Origin: JANXXV01 sp038230275
Lineage (GTDB): Bacteria; Acidobacteriota; Terriglobia; Bryobacterales; Bryobacteraceae
DNA length: 64,000 bases
Direction: 5' to 3'
Assembly: GCA_038230275.1 (NCBI GenBank)
Contig: JBBRNO010000002.1
Span: forward strand, 1-64,000
Shown here in pieces: positions 43,151 to 51,344 of this stretch (positions are counted from its first letter, which is position 1; each line of letters opens with the position of its first letter). The translations under genes were made by a program, and so were the position numbers. The notes under the pieces are model-generated. The model was not told the origin of the DNA and ran no database searches. It saw only the letters and a list, made by a program, of their open reading frames with translations.

Positions 43151-44128
43151 ATGCTGCGCCTGTTTCTTTTCTTAGCACTCCTGCAATCCGCCGTATTGGC
43201 GGAAACCCATAGCGTCGTCGCCGAGACCTATCACCATACGTTCTCCTCGGCTCACCCGGTGTTGCTGCGTGTTCAACCGGGGGACACGATTGTCACCAAG
43301 ACTGTCGATTCGGCGGGCTTCGATTATCGCAGCGTTCGCCGCACCAAGACGCACGGCAATCCCCTCACGGGGCCTTTCTACATCGAAGGAGCAGAACCGG
43401 GCGACGCGCTCGTGGTCCGCCTGGATCGCCTCAACCTTAATCGTCCAACCGGCTATACGGGGCGTTCGGTCGGCATCAAGGATCTGGAGGCAAGCCTGCA
43501 GGCGCCCAGACCGGAACCGGACGCCGTCATTCCGGGGTACAACGATCTGGTTCCCTGGGTTATCGACCTGCAACGGAAGACCGCCTGGCCGAAGGAATCG
43601 GCGGCGGCTTTTTCCTTTCCCACTCGTCCCATGCTCGGCTGCATCGGCGTAGCGCCGAAGGGGGATTTCTCGCCGCGGTCCGGGCCCGCCGGCTATTGGG
43701 GCGGCAACATGGACTACAACTGGATTCGCGAGGGAACCACCGTCTTGCTGCCGGTGTTCCATCCCGGCGGACTGTTGTTTTTCGGCGATGGCCATGCGCT
43801 GCAAGGGGACGGGGAGGCTATCGGCTCAGGCGTCGAAACGTCGCTGGACGTCACCGTCACGGTCAGCCTGCGGAAAAATGCGCGCCTCACCTCGCCCAGG
43901 GCGGAAACGCCGGAGTTCCTCATCAGCATTGGCGGTAAGGCGGACGCCAATCTGAATCAGACGCTCGAAATTGCGCTGCACGACATGCTGCGCTGGCTGA
44001 TTGAAGAGAAGGGCATGAAGCCGAGAGAAGCGCACCTGCTGATGGGCGCCGGTGCGTCGCTCGATATTGTGACGCTCAGCGGGTCGACGGCGGTGCGGAT
44101 TCCAAGACGGGCCGCCGAAGGACACTAG
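43151..44128 (+). CDS. Secreted acetamidase/formamidase family protein
   Basis: A 325-residue protein with a signal peptide (MLRLFLFLALLQSAVLA). The sequence matches FmdA/AmdA-type amidases: LRVQPGDTIVTKTVDSAG, TGPFYIEGAEPGDALVV, GCIGVAPKG, NMDYNWIREGTTVLLPVFHPGG and FFGDGHALQGDGE. These enzymes release ammonia from formamide or acetamide. Following three PIG-L-like genes, it may process an N-acyl or amide product of the same pathway, but that is inference. The start at 43151 is chosen because the frame upstream is a shadow. Confidence 0.85.
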   Translation: MLRLFLFLALLQSAVLAETHSVVAETYHHTFSSAHPVLLRVQPGDTIVTKTVDSAGFDYRSVRRTKTHGNPLTGPFYIEGAEPGDALVVRLDRLNLNRPTGYTGRSVGIKDLEASLQAPRPEPDAVIPGYNDLVPWVIDLQRKTAWPKESAAAFSFPTRPMLGCIGVAPKGDFSPRSGPAGYWGGNMDYNWIREGTTVLLPVFHPGGLLFFGDGHALQGDGEAIGSGVETSLDVTVTVSLRKNARLTSPRAETPEFLISIGGKADANLNQTLEIALHDMLRWLIEEKGMKPREAHLLMGAGASLDIVTLSGSTAVRIPRRAAEGH

Positions 44129-44514
44129 ACCGCCTCCTCGGCGTCAGGCCTTCACTGGGCGCTGAGCCTCCATGCGCTTCATCGCGGCGCTCAGCTTTGC
44201 GTAGAACTCGGCCCAGGCTTGACGCACATCGTTCGTGCCCCGCGGATTCGTAATCGCGATCGGTAACGCCGTAGGAGGCGTGGCGCAGACCGAGTCCCCG
44301 CCATGCGCCAAAATGGCGCAACCAGTCCTAGTGCTTAGTTGCAGAAATAGGCGTTTTGGATTTTCACGGCTCACACTGCGTTTCCGAGCCGCGACCGTGA
44401 GGGAGTCGTTGGCCGGTCGAAGCCGCCCGCTTGCGGCGGAAGAAGGATCGCGCAAGTCGTTGCTTCTTCGCGCGACCCTTTGGGAGCGGTACACACGAAC
44501 GTTTGCAACCAGGC
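44129..44514. other. Intergenic stretch with repeat-like element; no supported gene
   Basis: A minus-strand frame (44494 to 44144) ends in an amphipathic tail (TNDVRQAWAEFYAKLSAAMK, then RMEAQRPVKA), but no start or family is supported. The region from about 44368 has the repeat-like element described separately, and GCCGCC and GCGGCGG form a short hairpin next to it. No promoter could be fixed. Confidence 0.4.
44368..44408. repeat. Possible dispersed GC-rich repeat element
   Basis: GAGCCGCGACCGTGAGGGAG and its flanks lie outside any supported gene. From memory, near-identical strings are common in intergenic DNA of Solibacter-type genomes and produce spurious small proteins of the DSLTVAAR type. 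Copy number in this genome is unknown. Confidence 0.35.
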
Positions 44515-46029
44515 CTAAATCTGTTTCGCCAACGCTTCCTCGTAAACGCGGGTGAAGAAATCGCGCGCCGAAGGAGCGCTTCCAATGTGAAGGGTCCCAC
44601 TATTCGGCGATTCCTCAACGAATCCCAGGTAACCGTTCCAGCCGATGTCTTCCAGGACAAAGCGGAGGCATTCGCGCTCCCTGGGCGGCAGTTGGGCGAC
44701 GTTGATATCGAAGACCTGGCCGGAACAGTGCGAGTGAAATTCAGACTTCGCGTCAACTGCCGGCTGGTGCAGGTCCATCGGCCGGATCAGGTTGGTGACT
44801 TCGAGCGGAATGAACTGTTCGCCCTTGGGCTTGAGAGCATCGTGCAGGCGCCGGGTTTCAAAAGCAATGTAGGTCAGCGCACCGATGGCCGACGGCGAAG
44901 CCTGCAAATAGAACTCCTGATTCTTCAGATCGTGGTGCCCAATTGCTCCCGTTCCGGACTTGCGCAGGGAAAAACCGAAAAGCTCGGGGTTCTCAAATAC
45001 GCGAAAGAGCTTGGTGCCCTGATCGCGCCGAATATCGTCACAACTGCGATACGCCAGATCTTCCGGACGCAGCCAGACCGAGAGGCGGTGGGGCGCGCGC
45101 ATGGCCGGATTGGGTTCGTATCGATATTCCTGAGCAAGTCTAGTGTAGGCGGCAGGTTCCTTCTTATAGAGATCCAGCAATTGAGCGGCGCGCATGATGC
45201 GGAACCAGTAAGTGGGCGAATAGTCGCGGTCCATATGCTTGGCGATGGCCTGGTAGAGTTCCTTGTTACGCGCGGGGCTGCCTGAGAAAAATGCCTCGGC
45301 GACGGTGGTCTTGCCACGCTTTAAATCATTGGTCTGCTGCAGGATCGATTGAAATTCCGCCACGCATCCTTCGCCGCAATGATAGGCGAACACCGCCCAG
45401 TCCTGACCGCCGAAGTGCTTCTCCATTTGCGCCAGGTAACGGGCCGCGGCCGGGATCGCCTTCTCAGGCAGGAACCGCTCGTCGCGCACGGTCACGGTGT
45501 AGGGCGTCTTCTTGGTGAAAGTTCGGGTGACGGTCTTGCCGCGCTTCAGCCGGACAGTTCGCTTCTCGCTGGTGACCCGGTACTTGGTGGCGCGGACGAC
45601 TTTCAACCCCATTCTGCGTGAAGTGGCTTCAGAGATCTGCATGATCCCCTTCGGACCGGCGGGGCTTTCCGCCAGGGGATCGCCCCAGCTTTCCAGATAG
45701 GAAATGGCGGCGATCATAGGCGCCGGCCAGCCAGACTTCGCTTCGGCGTCCAAAAAAATGGCTTGCAACTTGGGGCTGGTGATTCGCTGGGCGCCGGAGA
45801 TCGCATGAGGATCGCGCATGATGCCGAAGGTTTGCGAATCGATCATCAATCCGGTTCTGCTGGAGAGCACAATTTCCGACATGCCGCTGCGGTCCACTCC
45901 GATGCCGGACAGACGGTTATCGGGAACGAAATAGACGGAGGACTTCAGCCACGGGAATTGAGCCGGAGCGATGGGCGCAAGAACGGCAGCCATGGCAAGA
46001 CTGGTGCAAATCCGAAGAATTGGATTCAT
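44515..46029 (-). CDS. Lytic transglycosylase with C-terminal DUF5715/peptidase-like domain
   Basis: A 504-residue exported protein (signal MNPILRICTSLAMAAVLAPI). The SLT domain (about 85-250) has the catalytic Glu E113 in SYLESWGDP and the following AGPKGIMQISEATSRRMG. The C-terminal part has HSHCSGQVFDIN and a later LHIGSAP, giving His/Asp/His spacing as in DUF5715/M15-like zinc peptidases. Such a protein would cut glycan strands and perhaps peptides of peptidoglycan. It diverges from the gene at 46160; the 130 bp between them has no clear promoter. Confidence 0.78.
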   Translation of the reverse strand: MNPILRICTSLAMAAVLAPIAPAQFPWLKSSVYFVPDNRLSGIGVDRSGMSEIVLSSRTGLMIDSQTFGIMRDPHAISGAQRITSPKLQAIFLDAEAKSGWPAPMIAAISYLESWGDPLAESPAGPKGIMQISEATSRRMGLKVVRATKYRVTSEKRTVRLKRGKTVTRTFTKKTPYTVTVRDERFLPEKAIPAAARYLAQMEKHFGGQDWAVFAYHCGEGCVAEFQSILQQTNDLKRGKTTVAEAFFSGSPARNKELYQAIAKHMDRDYSPTYWFRIMRAAQLLDLYKKEPAAYTRLAQEYRYEPNPAMRAPHRLSVWLRPEDLAYRSCDDIRRDQGTKLFRVFENPELFGFSLRKSGTGAIGHHDLKNQEFYLQASPSAIGALTYIAFETRRLHDALKPKGEQFIPLEVTNLIRPMDLHQPAVDAKSEFHSHCSGQVFDINVAQLPPRERECLRFVLEDIGWNGYLGFVEESPNSGTLHIGSAPSARDFFTRVYEEALAKQI

Positions 46030-46159
46030 CTGTTGTAACCTTATGGACAGCCGAAAGCCCGGACTGCCCTAGAACATTTATATCCGATTTTGATTTGTTG
46101 TGCTGAGTGCCTCCCGTGCACCCGCCGAAATGGATCCGCTGATAAACTGAATTCGGCTC

Positions 46160-46645
46160 ATGATGCGGAACAGGAATGTGGCTGGATTTATCTTATGGTT
46201 CGCGGCGGCTGGCGCGATTGCCGCGGGTGCCGATGAGGAAGCTGCCAGCGCGGCTAAGCATACTCATATTCGGCTTGGCGGTCTGGTCGTGGGCGCTGGA
46301 TATGCAAGCGGCCCTGCCTGGTACAACGGCTGGCATCCCCGTTACGGAATTTACGATCCGTTCTCGTATAGCCCCACCCTTCATTCCGGATTCTACAGCG
46401 GCTTCCTGCAACAGCCCAACATGGGGCAAGTGAAGCTGGATACCGTGGCTAAAGACGCCTCTGTGTGCTTGGATGGCGCGTATGCCGCATCGGCACAGAA
46501 GCTGAAGAGTTTCTGGCTGGCGCCGGGTGTCTACAATCTGGAACTGCGCGATGACAACCAGCGCACCTTCACCCAGAGAGTGTACGTGCTGAGCGGAAAG
46601 ACGCTGGCGATACGCGCCAAATTACAAGCCGGAGAGGCGAAATGA
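46160..46645 (+). CDS. Exported protein with PEGA-like C-terminal region
   Basis: A 161-residue protein with a signal peptide (VAGFILWFAAAGAIAAG). A Gly/Tyr-rich middle (AGYASGPAWYNGWHPRYG) precedes a C-terminal beta domain (VKLDTVAKDASVCLDGAYAA, then FWLAPGVYNLELRDDN), similar to PEGA domains. Function unknown, likely surface or periplasm. It overlaps the next gene by 4 bp. Confidence 0.65.
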   Translation: MMRNRNVAGFILWFAAAGAIAAGADEEAASAAKHTHIRLGGLVVGAGYASGPAWYNGWHPRYGIYDPFSYSPTLHSGFYSGFLQQPNMGQVKLDTVAKDASVCLDGAYAASAQKLKSFWLAPGVYNLELRDDNQRTFTQRVYVLSGKTLAIRAKLQAGEAK

Positions 46646-47355
46646 GATTGGCTTTGTTCGTGATCTTCTGTGCCTCGGCGGCGCTTGCCGATACGCAGGG
46701 CCTCCGCCCGCGGGCAGACGTAAACGATTACCGCGCGCACGATGAGCAGAACGGGATCACCATCGCGGCGGATGTGATGGATGCCGAACAGGCGCGCCAC
46801 GCATTCGCCTCCGGAGTCTACAACGGCTATGCGGTGGTGGAAGTGGCGGTGTATCCGGGAGCGGGAAAAAGCGTTGACCTTTCCACCATGGATTTCACAC
46901 TGCGTGTTGCCGGGCAATCAACCCCCATTCGCGCCTCCAACGCGCGGACGATTGCCGCGGTGTTACACCGGAAAGCAGCGGGACCACCGACGAGGTCTTC
47001 CGATGTGACTATCATTCCGACAGTCGGCGTGGAGTATGACAGTGGCGGGTACGATCCTGGATACGGCGGCGCCCGGCGCCCCGGTTGGCGCACCAGCGCG
47101 GGCGTTGGCGTGGCAACCGGCGGCAGGGGAAATGGGATACCTGCCCCGGCATCCACCGATCGCGACCGGACCACGATGGAAATGGAACTGGACGAGAAGG
47201 CGCTGCCTGAAGGCCCCGCGTCGAAGGCCGTTGCCGGGTATCTGTACTTCCCGCTTCCGGCCAAGAAAAAAGCGTCCGACGTCACATCACTCGACTACCG
47301 CGGCGACGGCACCAGTATCCACATCAGTTCGCCTGCGGGTTCCAAACGAAAATAG
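46642..47355 (+). CDS. Exported hypothetical protein
   Basis: A 237-residue protein starting MRLALFVIFCASAALADTQG (signal peptide), overlapping the preceding stop by ATGA. It has a beta-rich N-terminal half (DFTLRVAGQSTPIRASN) and a Gly-rich linker near residues 135-165 (GYDPGYGGARRPGW and SAGVGVATGG). The C-terminal part again looks like beta strands. No family recognised. The phosphoesterase gene follows after one base, so an operon of three is likely. Confidence 0.6.
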   Translation: MRLALFVIFCASAALADTQGLRPRADVNDYRAHDEQNGITIAADVMDAEQARHAFASGVYNGYAVVEVAVYPGAGKSVDLSTMDFTLRVAGQSTPIRASNARTIAAVLHRKAAGPPTRSSDVTIIPTVGVEYDSGGYDPGYGGARRPGWRTSAGVGVATGGRGNGIPAPASTDRDRTTMEMELDEKALPEGPASKAVAGYLYFPLPAKKKASDVTSLDYRGDGTSIHISSPAGSKRK

Positions 47356-47356
47356 T

Positions 47357-48238
47357 ATGCCTCTCCTTACCGTCCCCAATCGCCGGGAATTTCTGCGTGC
47401 CACGGGTATCTCCGCCGTGGCTGCCTGTTTCCCACGTGTTCAGGCCGCCAGTGCGAAATCGATCCACTGGGCCATTCTTTCCGACCCGCATCTCTCGGCC
47501 GATCCGAAAAATGAGAATCGCGGATTCCGCCCCTATGACAACCTGGCGCGGGTGATTCCGGAAGTGCGCAAGGCAAAACCCGAAGTGGTGCTGATCAATG
47601 GAGACCTGGCACGGCTGGAAGGGCTGCCGGCGGACTATGATCTGTTGAAGACGATGCTGCAACCCATGGCGGAGGAAACGCCGCTGTGCCTTTCGCTGGG
47701 AAATCACGACGACCGGAAGAACTTCCTGGCAGCGCTTGGGAAGCCCGGGAAAGGGCAGCAACAGCCGGTGAAGGACAGAAATGTACTGGTTGTGGATCAG
47801 CCACCGGTTCGTATTCTTGTCTTGGATTCGCTGATGGCGGTGAACCAGGCTCCGGGGCTGCTGGGCAAGTCGCAGCGCGGATGGCTGGACGGATTTCTGA
47901 AGTCATCGGATCAGACGCCGGTGTTGATTTTCGTGCATCACACCGTGGACGATAGCGATACCGGATTGCTGGACGCGGACCGGCTGCTGGCCATGGTTAC
48001 GCCGCACAAGAAAGTGAAGGCCATTGTTTACGGCCACTCGCACATGTACCGCTATACCCAAGTTGCCGGGATTCACCTGATCAACGTACCGGCGGTAGGT
48101 TACAACTTCGCGGATTCGGAACCAGTTGGCTGGGTGGACTCAGTGATTTCGAAGGATGGCGGGGAATTTACGCTGCATGCCTTTGGAGGAAACACCGGTC
48201 AGAATGGAAAAACGACGTCATTGCACTGGCGCGGGTAG
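47357..48238 (+). CDS. Tat-exported calcineurin-like phosphoesterase
   Basis: A 293-residue metallophosphoesterase. NRREFLRATGIS is a twin-arginine signal. The metal motifs are AILSDPHLSA, VLINGDLAR, GNHDD, VHHTVDD and GHSHM. Such proteins hydrolyse phosphate mono- or diesters; the substrate is unknown. The ATG at 47357 is only one base after the preceding stop, which supports coupled expression. The cupin gene follows after 11 bp. Confidence 0.85.
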   Translation: MPLLTVPNRREFLRATGISAVAACFPRVQAASAKSIHWAILSDPHLSADPKNENRGFRPYDNLARVIPEVRKAKPEVVLINGDLARLEGLPADYDLLKTMLQPMAEETPLCLSLGNHDDRKNFLAALGKPGKGQQQPVKDRNVLVVDQPPVRILVLDSLMAVNQAPGLLGKSQRGWLDGFLKSSDQTPVLIFVHHTVDDSDTGLLDADRLLAMVTPHKKVKAIVYGHSHMYRYTQVAGIHLINVPAVGYNFADSEPVGWVDSVISKDGGEFTLHAFGGNTGQNGKTTSLHWRG

Positions 48239-48249
48239 AATGAGAGGCG

Positions 48250-48600
48250 ATGAAACTACACGACTGGGCAGCGATTGAACGCGAGCAGATGAATCCGGAA
48301 TTTGCCAGGCAGGTGATCCACGGCGACAATATGACCATCGCCCGGGTGTATCTAAAGAAGGGATCGATCGTGCCGCGCCACAGCCATGTTAATGAGCAGA
48401 TCATGCTGCTGCTGGAAGGCAGGCTGAAGTTTATTTTTGACGACCGCGAAGTGGTGGTGGAACCGGGCCAGAACCTGCAAATTCCGGGGTATGAGCCGCA
48501 CGGTGTGGAATCGCTGGAAGACAGCGTCGCGCTAGACCTTTTCTCCCCTGTGCGCGAGGACTGGATTCGCGGCGATGACGCCTATTTGCGGAAGACGTAA
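48250..48600 (+). CDS. Cupin-domain protein
   Basis: A 116-residue single-domain cupin. Motif 1 reads RHSHVNEQIMLLLEGRLKF, supplying His and Glu ligands, and motif 2 NLQIPGYEPHGVESLED. Cupins bind metals and act as oxygenases, isomerases or sensors; the role here is not visible. It overlaps the end of the opposite-strand gene by 19 bp. Confidence 0.82.
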   Translation: MKLHDWAAIEREQMNPEFARQVIHGDNMTIARVYLKKGSIVPRHSHVNEQIMLLLEGRLKFIFDDREVVVEPGQNLQIPGYEPHGVESLEDSVALDLFSPVREDWIRGDDAYLRKT

Positions 48601-49592
48601 GTCCAGCGAGTAACGGCCGCGGGGCCGATGGATAGCAGCGAGTTGCCATCCAGATTCCAGATCGAGATCATTTCCTTGCCGCGACCGATCTGCTGCGCGC
48701 GGAATCCGCCAGCTTCATTCCAGAATGCGAAGAGGCGCGAATTGGCTTTGTTTCGTTCGCCGGCCAGGAAGTCGATTCTACCGTCGGCGTTTAGATCAGC
48801 CGCCACCAGGGCGTGCGGATTTACCAAGTGCAGTTGGTCTGCTAGCCGGTGCCCGACCCACAGCCGCTTGGGATCATCCGGCTTTTCAAACCACGTGAAA
48901 CGCGCATCGCGCCTGTGTCCTTGGCTAACGATTAAATTGTCAGCCGGGGAAGCGAGCGCGAGTTGCAGCATAGCGGAATCGTCCTTTTCGCTGTAGGTAT
49001 TGATGGCGAACAGCCGCCAGGGAAGTTCAAAACTGGTGGGACTCTTGATCCAATAATTGCCGCAGAGGATATCCGGCAGGCCGTCGCCGTCGATGTCGGC
49101 CAGCAGCAGTCCGGTCTGCTTGGAAGGGGTATAGATGGAGTAGAGATCAGTGGACGTCCACGGGTCGCCTGGCTTGGCTGGGGATTCGTAGAAACGCACC
49201 TGCGAGAAGCGGTGAATCATGACGAAGCCGCGGTGGCCGAGCAGCGTGGCGGGCAGGCAGTCGTGCAGAGCGACCAGCGTGTCGATCCGCTCCGCATTCC
49301 ACTGCGGTGGGCGGCGAATCGTAAGATTGCCGAGGCCGGGACCATCCTGGAGAACAATTCCGCCATCAACGATGCATCCGCCATCGCCAAATGAGGTGGC
49401 GGACAATTGATTGGCGCGCAGGCGTGAGAGATTCCAAGAGAACAACCCTTCGCCCCAGGTGAACAGGGTTTGCTGGTCGTCAGACAGTGCGCCGCCGCGG
49501 ATAAGAGCGCTATGGCGACTGGCGCGCAGCTTGAGGACCATGGATTCCGGGAACGCTGCCACGGCAACCAGAAACAAGGCAAGAAGGCGCAA
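48582..49592 (-). CDS. Exported FG-GAP/VCBS-repeat protein
   Basis: A 336-residue exported protein (signal MRLLALFLVAVAAF). Two Ca-binding-like repeats are visible: LLADIDGDGLPDILCG and VAADLNADGRIDFLAG, the FG-GAP/VCBS type of beta-propeller. The start is a TTG at 49592. Secreted propeller proteins of this kind are common in Planctomycetes and Acidobacteria; function unknown. It converges with the cupin gene. Confidence 0.7.
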   Translation of the reverse strand: MRLLALFLVAVAAFPESMVLKLRASRHSALIRGGALSDDQQTLFTWGEGLFSWNLSRLRANQLSATSFGDGGCIVDGGIVLQDGPGLGNLTIRRPPQWNAERIDTLVALHDCLPATLLGHRGFVMIHRFSQVRFYESPAKPGDPWTSTDLYSIYTPSKQTGLLLADIDGDGLPDILCGNYWIKSPTSFELPWRLFAINTYSEKDDSAMLQLALASPADNLIVSQGHRRDARFTWFEKPDDPKRLWVGHRLADQLHLVNPHALVAADLNADGRIDFLAGERNKANSRLFAFWNEAGGFRAQQIGRGKEMISIWNLDGNSLLSIGPAAVTRWTYVFRK

Positions 49593-49632
49593 TCAGACAC
49601 TCTTGTACCACACCCGATATAATCTCCTCTAG

Positions 49633-50292
49633 ATGATGCGATTCGTACTGATCCTCTCCCTTCTGTTCGGCAGCTCCGCGTTCGCCGAGAGCCGGAAACA
49701 GCTTTTCAACGGCAAAAACATGGATGGCTGGAAGTTTGTTCCAAGGGCGGAAGGCGACACGGGCTTCAGCGCCTCGGAAGGTATGATTCACACCGGCGGC
49801 GCCAAGGGAATGCTGCTTTATACGGGCGACAAGATTGGAAATGCCACCATTCGTGTGGTTTACAAGATGTCGAATGCGAAAGGCAATTCGGGAGTTTTCA
49901 TTCGCATCCCAATCATTCCCGATTCTGAGACGTATGCGATTCATCACGGGATTGAAGTGCAGATTGACGATCAGGACGACGACTGGCACTGCACCGGTAC
50001 GCTTTACTCGATGACCAAGGCGATGGCGAGAAAGTCAAAGCCGGCACCCGCATGGAACACGATGGAGATTACGCTGGAGGGGCTCCGGACCTTAGTCCAC
50101 GTGAACGGCGTGCTGGTGACGGACTACGATGGCGTCGGGGCGGTGCCGGAACGAACGAAGCAATTTGAACCCGAACGGGGCCCAAGGCCGGAATCCGGAT
50201 ATATCGCGATACAGAATCACGACCCCACCGCGGTGGTGACTTTTAAGGAAATTAGCCTGGAACCGTTGAAAACGAAGAAACCGAAGAAGTAG
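49633..50292 (+). CDS. DUF1080 (3-keto-disaccharide hydrolase-like) secreted protein
   Basis: A 219-residue exported protein: MRFVLILSLLFGSSAFAES signal, then FNGKNMDGWKFV, NATIRVVYKM and GNSGVFIRIP, the DUF1080 pattern, and HHGIEVQIDDQ. The family is a lectin-like jelly roll; some members cleave 3-keto-glycosides. It is 8 bp from the convergent fliM end. Confidence 0.82.
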   Translation: MMRFVLILSLLFGSSAFAESRKQLFNGKNMDGWKFVPRAEGDTGFSASEGMIHTGGAKGMLLYTGDKIGNATIRVVYKMSNAKGNSGVFIRIPIIPDSETYAIHHGIEVQIDDQDDDWHCTGTLYSMTKAMARKSKPAPAWNTMEITLEGLRTLVHVNGVLVTDYDGVGAVPERTKQFEPERGPRPESGYIAIQNHDPTAVVTFKEISLEPLKTKKPKK

Positions 50293-50300
50293 CCGCGGGC

Positions 50301-51266
50301 TTAATCCGTCGCCAGGTACAGTTGATCAATGGCGAACGCTTTCTTTCTACCGTTGGCGACGATTTGCCCGCGGAATTTCAACTTTCCGTTCACCAGCAGG
50401 TCCAGTGGTTTGCCGGCCACAAAATCAAAACTGAGCACATCGCCACGCTCCAGACGCATCATGTCTTCCACTGCAATGGTTGGGCCTTCCAAACGGGCGT
50501 CAACGGACATGTTCGCGGGTTTGATCAGCCGCAGAATGCGCGAATGCTCCTCTTCGGTGACTTCGGTTTTGCGCACGCTCCACTGCTGATCGAATTTCTG
50601 CCGCAGCATCTTGATGATGATGGACGGAATTCCGATGTTCATCATGCCGGAGTTCTCCCCAATACGGACCTCCAGGCTGATGGCGACCAAGGCTTCATTG
50701 GGCGCCAGAATCTGCAGCAGAGCAGGCTCGGTTTCGTGGGTTTCGATGGAAAAATCGAGGTTGGTGACACTGTGCCATGCGCTTTTCAGGTTCTGCAAAA
50801 TAATGCGCAGCAAGCCGTCGAGTATGCTTTGTTCAATCTCAGTGATTTCGCGAGTGATTTTCGCGGAAACCTTCCCGGTGCCGCCCAGCAGCATCTCCAG
50901 TACGGGGAAGACCAGCGCCGGATTCAATTCGAGTACCGCGTTGCCTTCGTAAGGCCGCATTCCCAACGACGCCATGCAGGTTGGCGACGGCAGACATTGC
51001 GTGAACTCGCGGAAGGAGATTTGTTCCACCGAAACCAGATTAACGATCACGTACGCACGAAGATAGGCCGAAAGGCTGGAAGCGAGGCTGCGGGCGAAGT
51101 TCTCATGTAGCAAGTGGATGGCCCTAAGCTGATCTTTTGCAATACGATCGGGACGGCGGAAGTCGTAGGGTTGGGTTCGTTTCGCAGGATCGTCGTCAAC
51201 CCCGCCATTCATGCCGCGGAATACGGCGTCGATTTCATCCTGCGATAAGACTCGATCCAAAGACAT
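50301..51266 (-). CDS. fliM: Flagellar motor switch protein FliM
   Basis: A 321-residue FliM. The CheY-binding N-terminal LSQDEIDAVF is present, then the middle domain (NFARSLASSLSAYLRAYV, EFTQCLPSPTCM, LNPALVFPVLEMLLGG) and a C-terminal SpoA/FliN-like domain (MMRLERGDVLSFDF, LLVNGKLKFRGQI). AAGGGAG precedes the ATG by about 8 nt. FliM forms the C-ring switch. No other flagellar gene lies in the window, so it is isolated from the usual clusters. Confidence 0.93.
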   Translation of the reverse strand: MSLDRVLSQDEIDAVFRGMNGGVDDDPAKRTQPYDFRRPDRIAKDQLRAIHLLHENFARSLASSLSAYLRAYVIVNLVSVEQISFREFTQCLPSPTCMASLGMRPYEGNAVLELNPALVFPVLEMLLGGTGKVSAKITREITEIEQSILDGLLRIILQNLKSAWHSVTNLDFSIETHETEPALLQILAPNEALVAISLEVRIGENSGMMNIGIPSIIIKMLRQKFDQQWSVRKTEVTEEEHSRILRLIKPANMSVDARLEGPTIAVEDMMRLERGDVLSFDFVAGKPLDLLVNGKLKFRGQIVANGRKKAFAIDQLYLATD

Positions 51267-51344
51267 GCGTGTACTCCCTTTTTGTCCATCGGTCCTTTTG
51301 ATGGAATCTGTATTGGGATTAATCCGATTGCTAAGCTATCCCTA

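Noticed and set aside
44144..44494. Minus-strand frame between the amidase and lytic transglycosylase
   Set aside because: Most of it covers the repeat-like element; only the last 30 residues look protein-like and no start is supported.
51316..51325. Palindrome GGATTAATCC between fliM and mtaB
   Set aside because: Only 10 bp and no second copy or clear promoter nearby; chance occurrence is likely.
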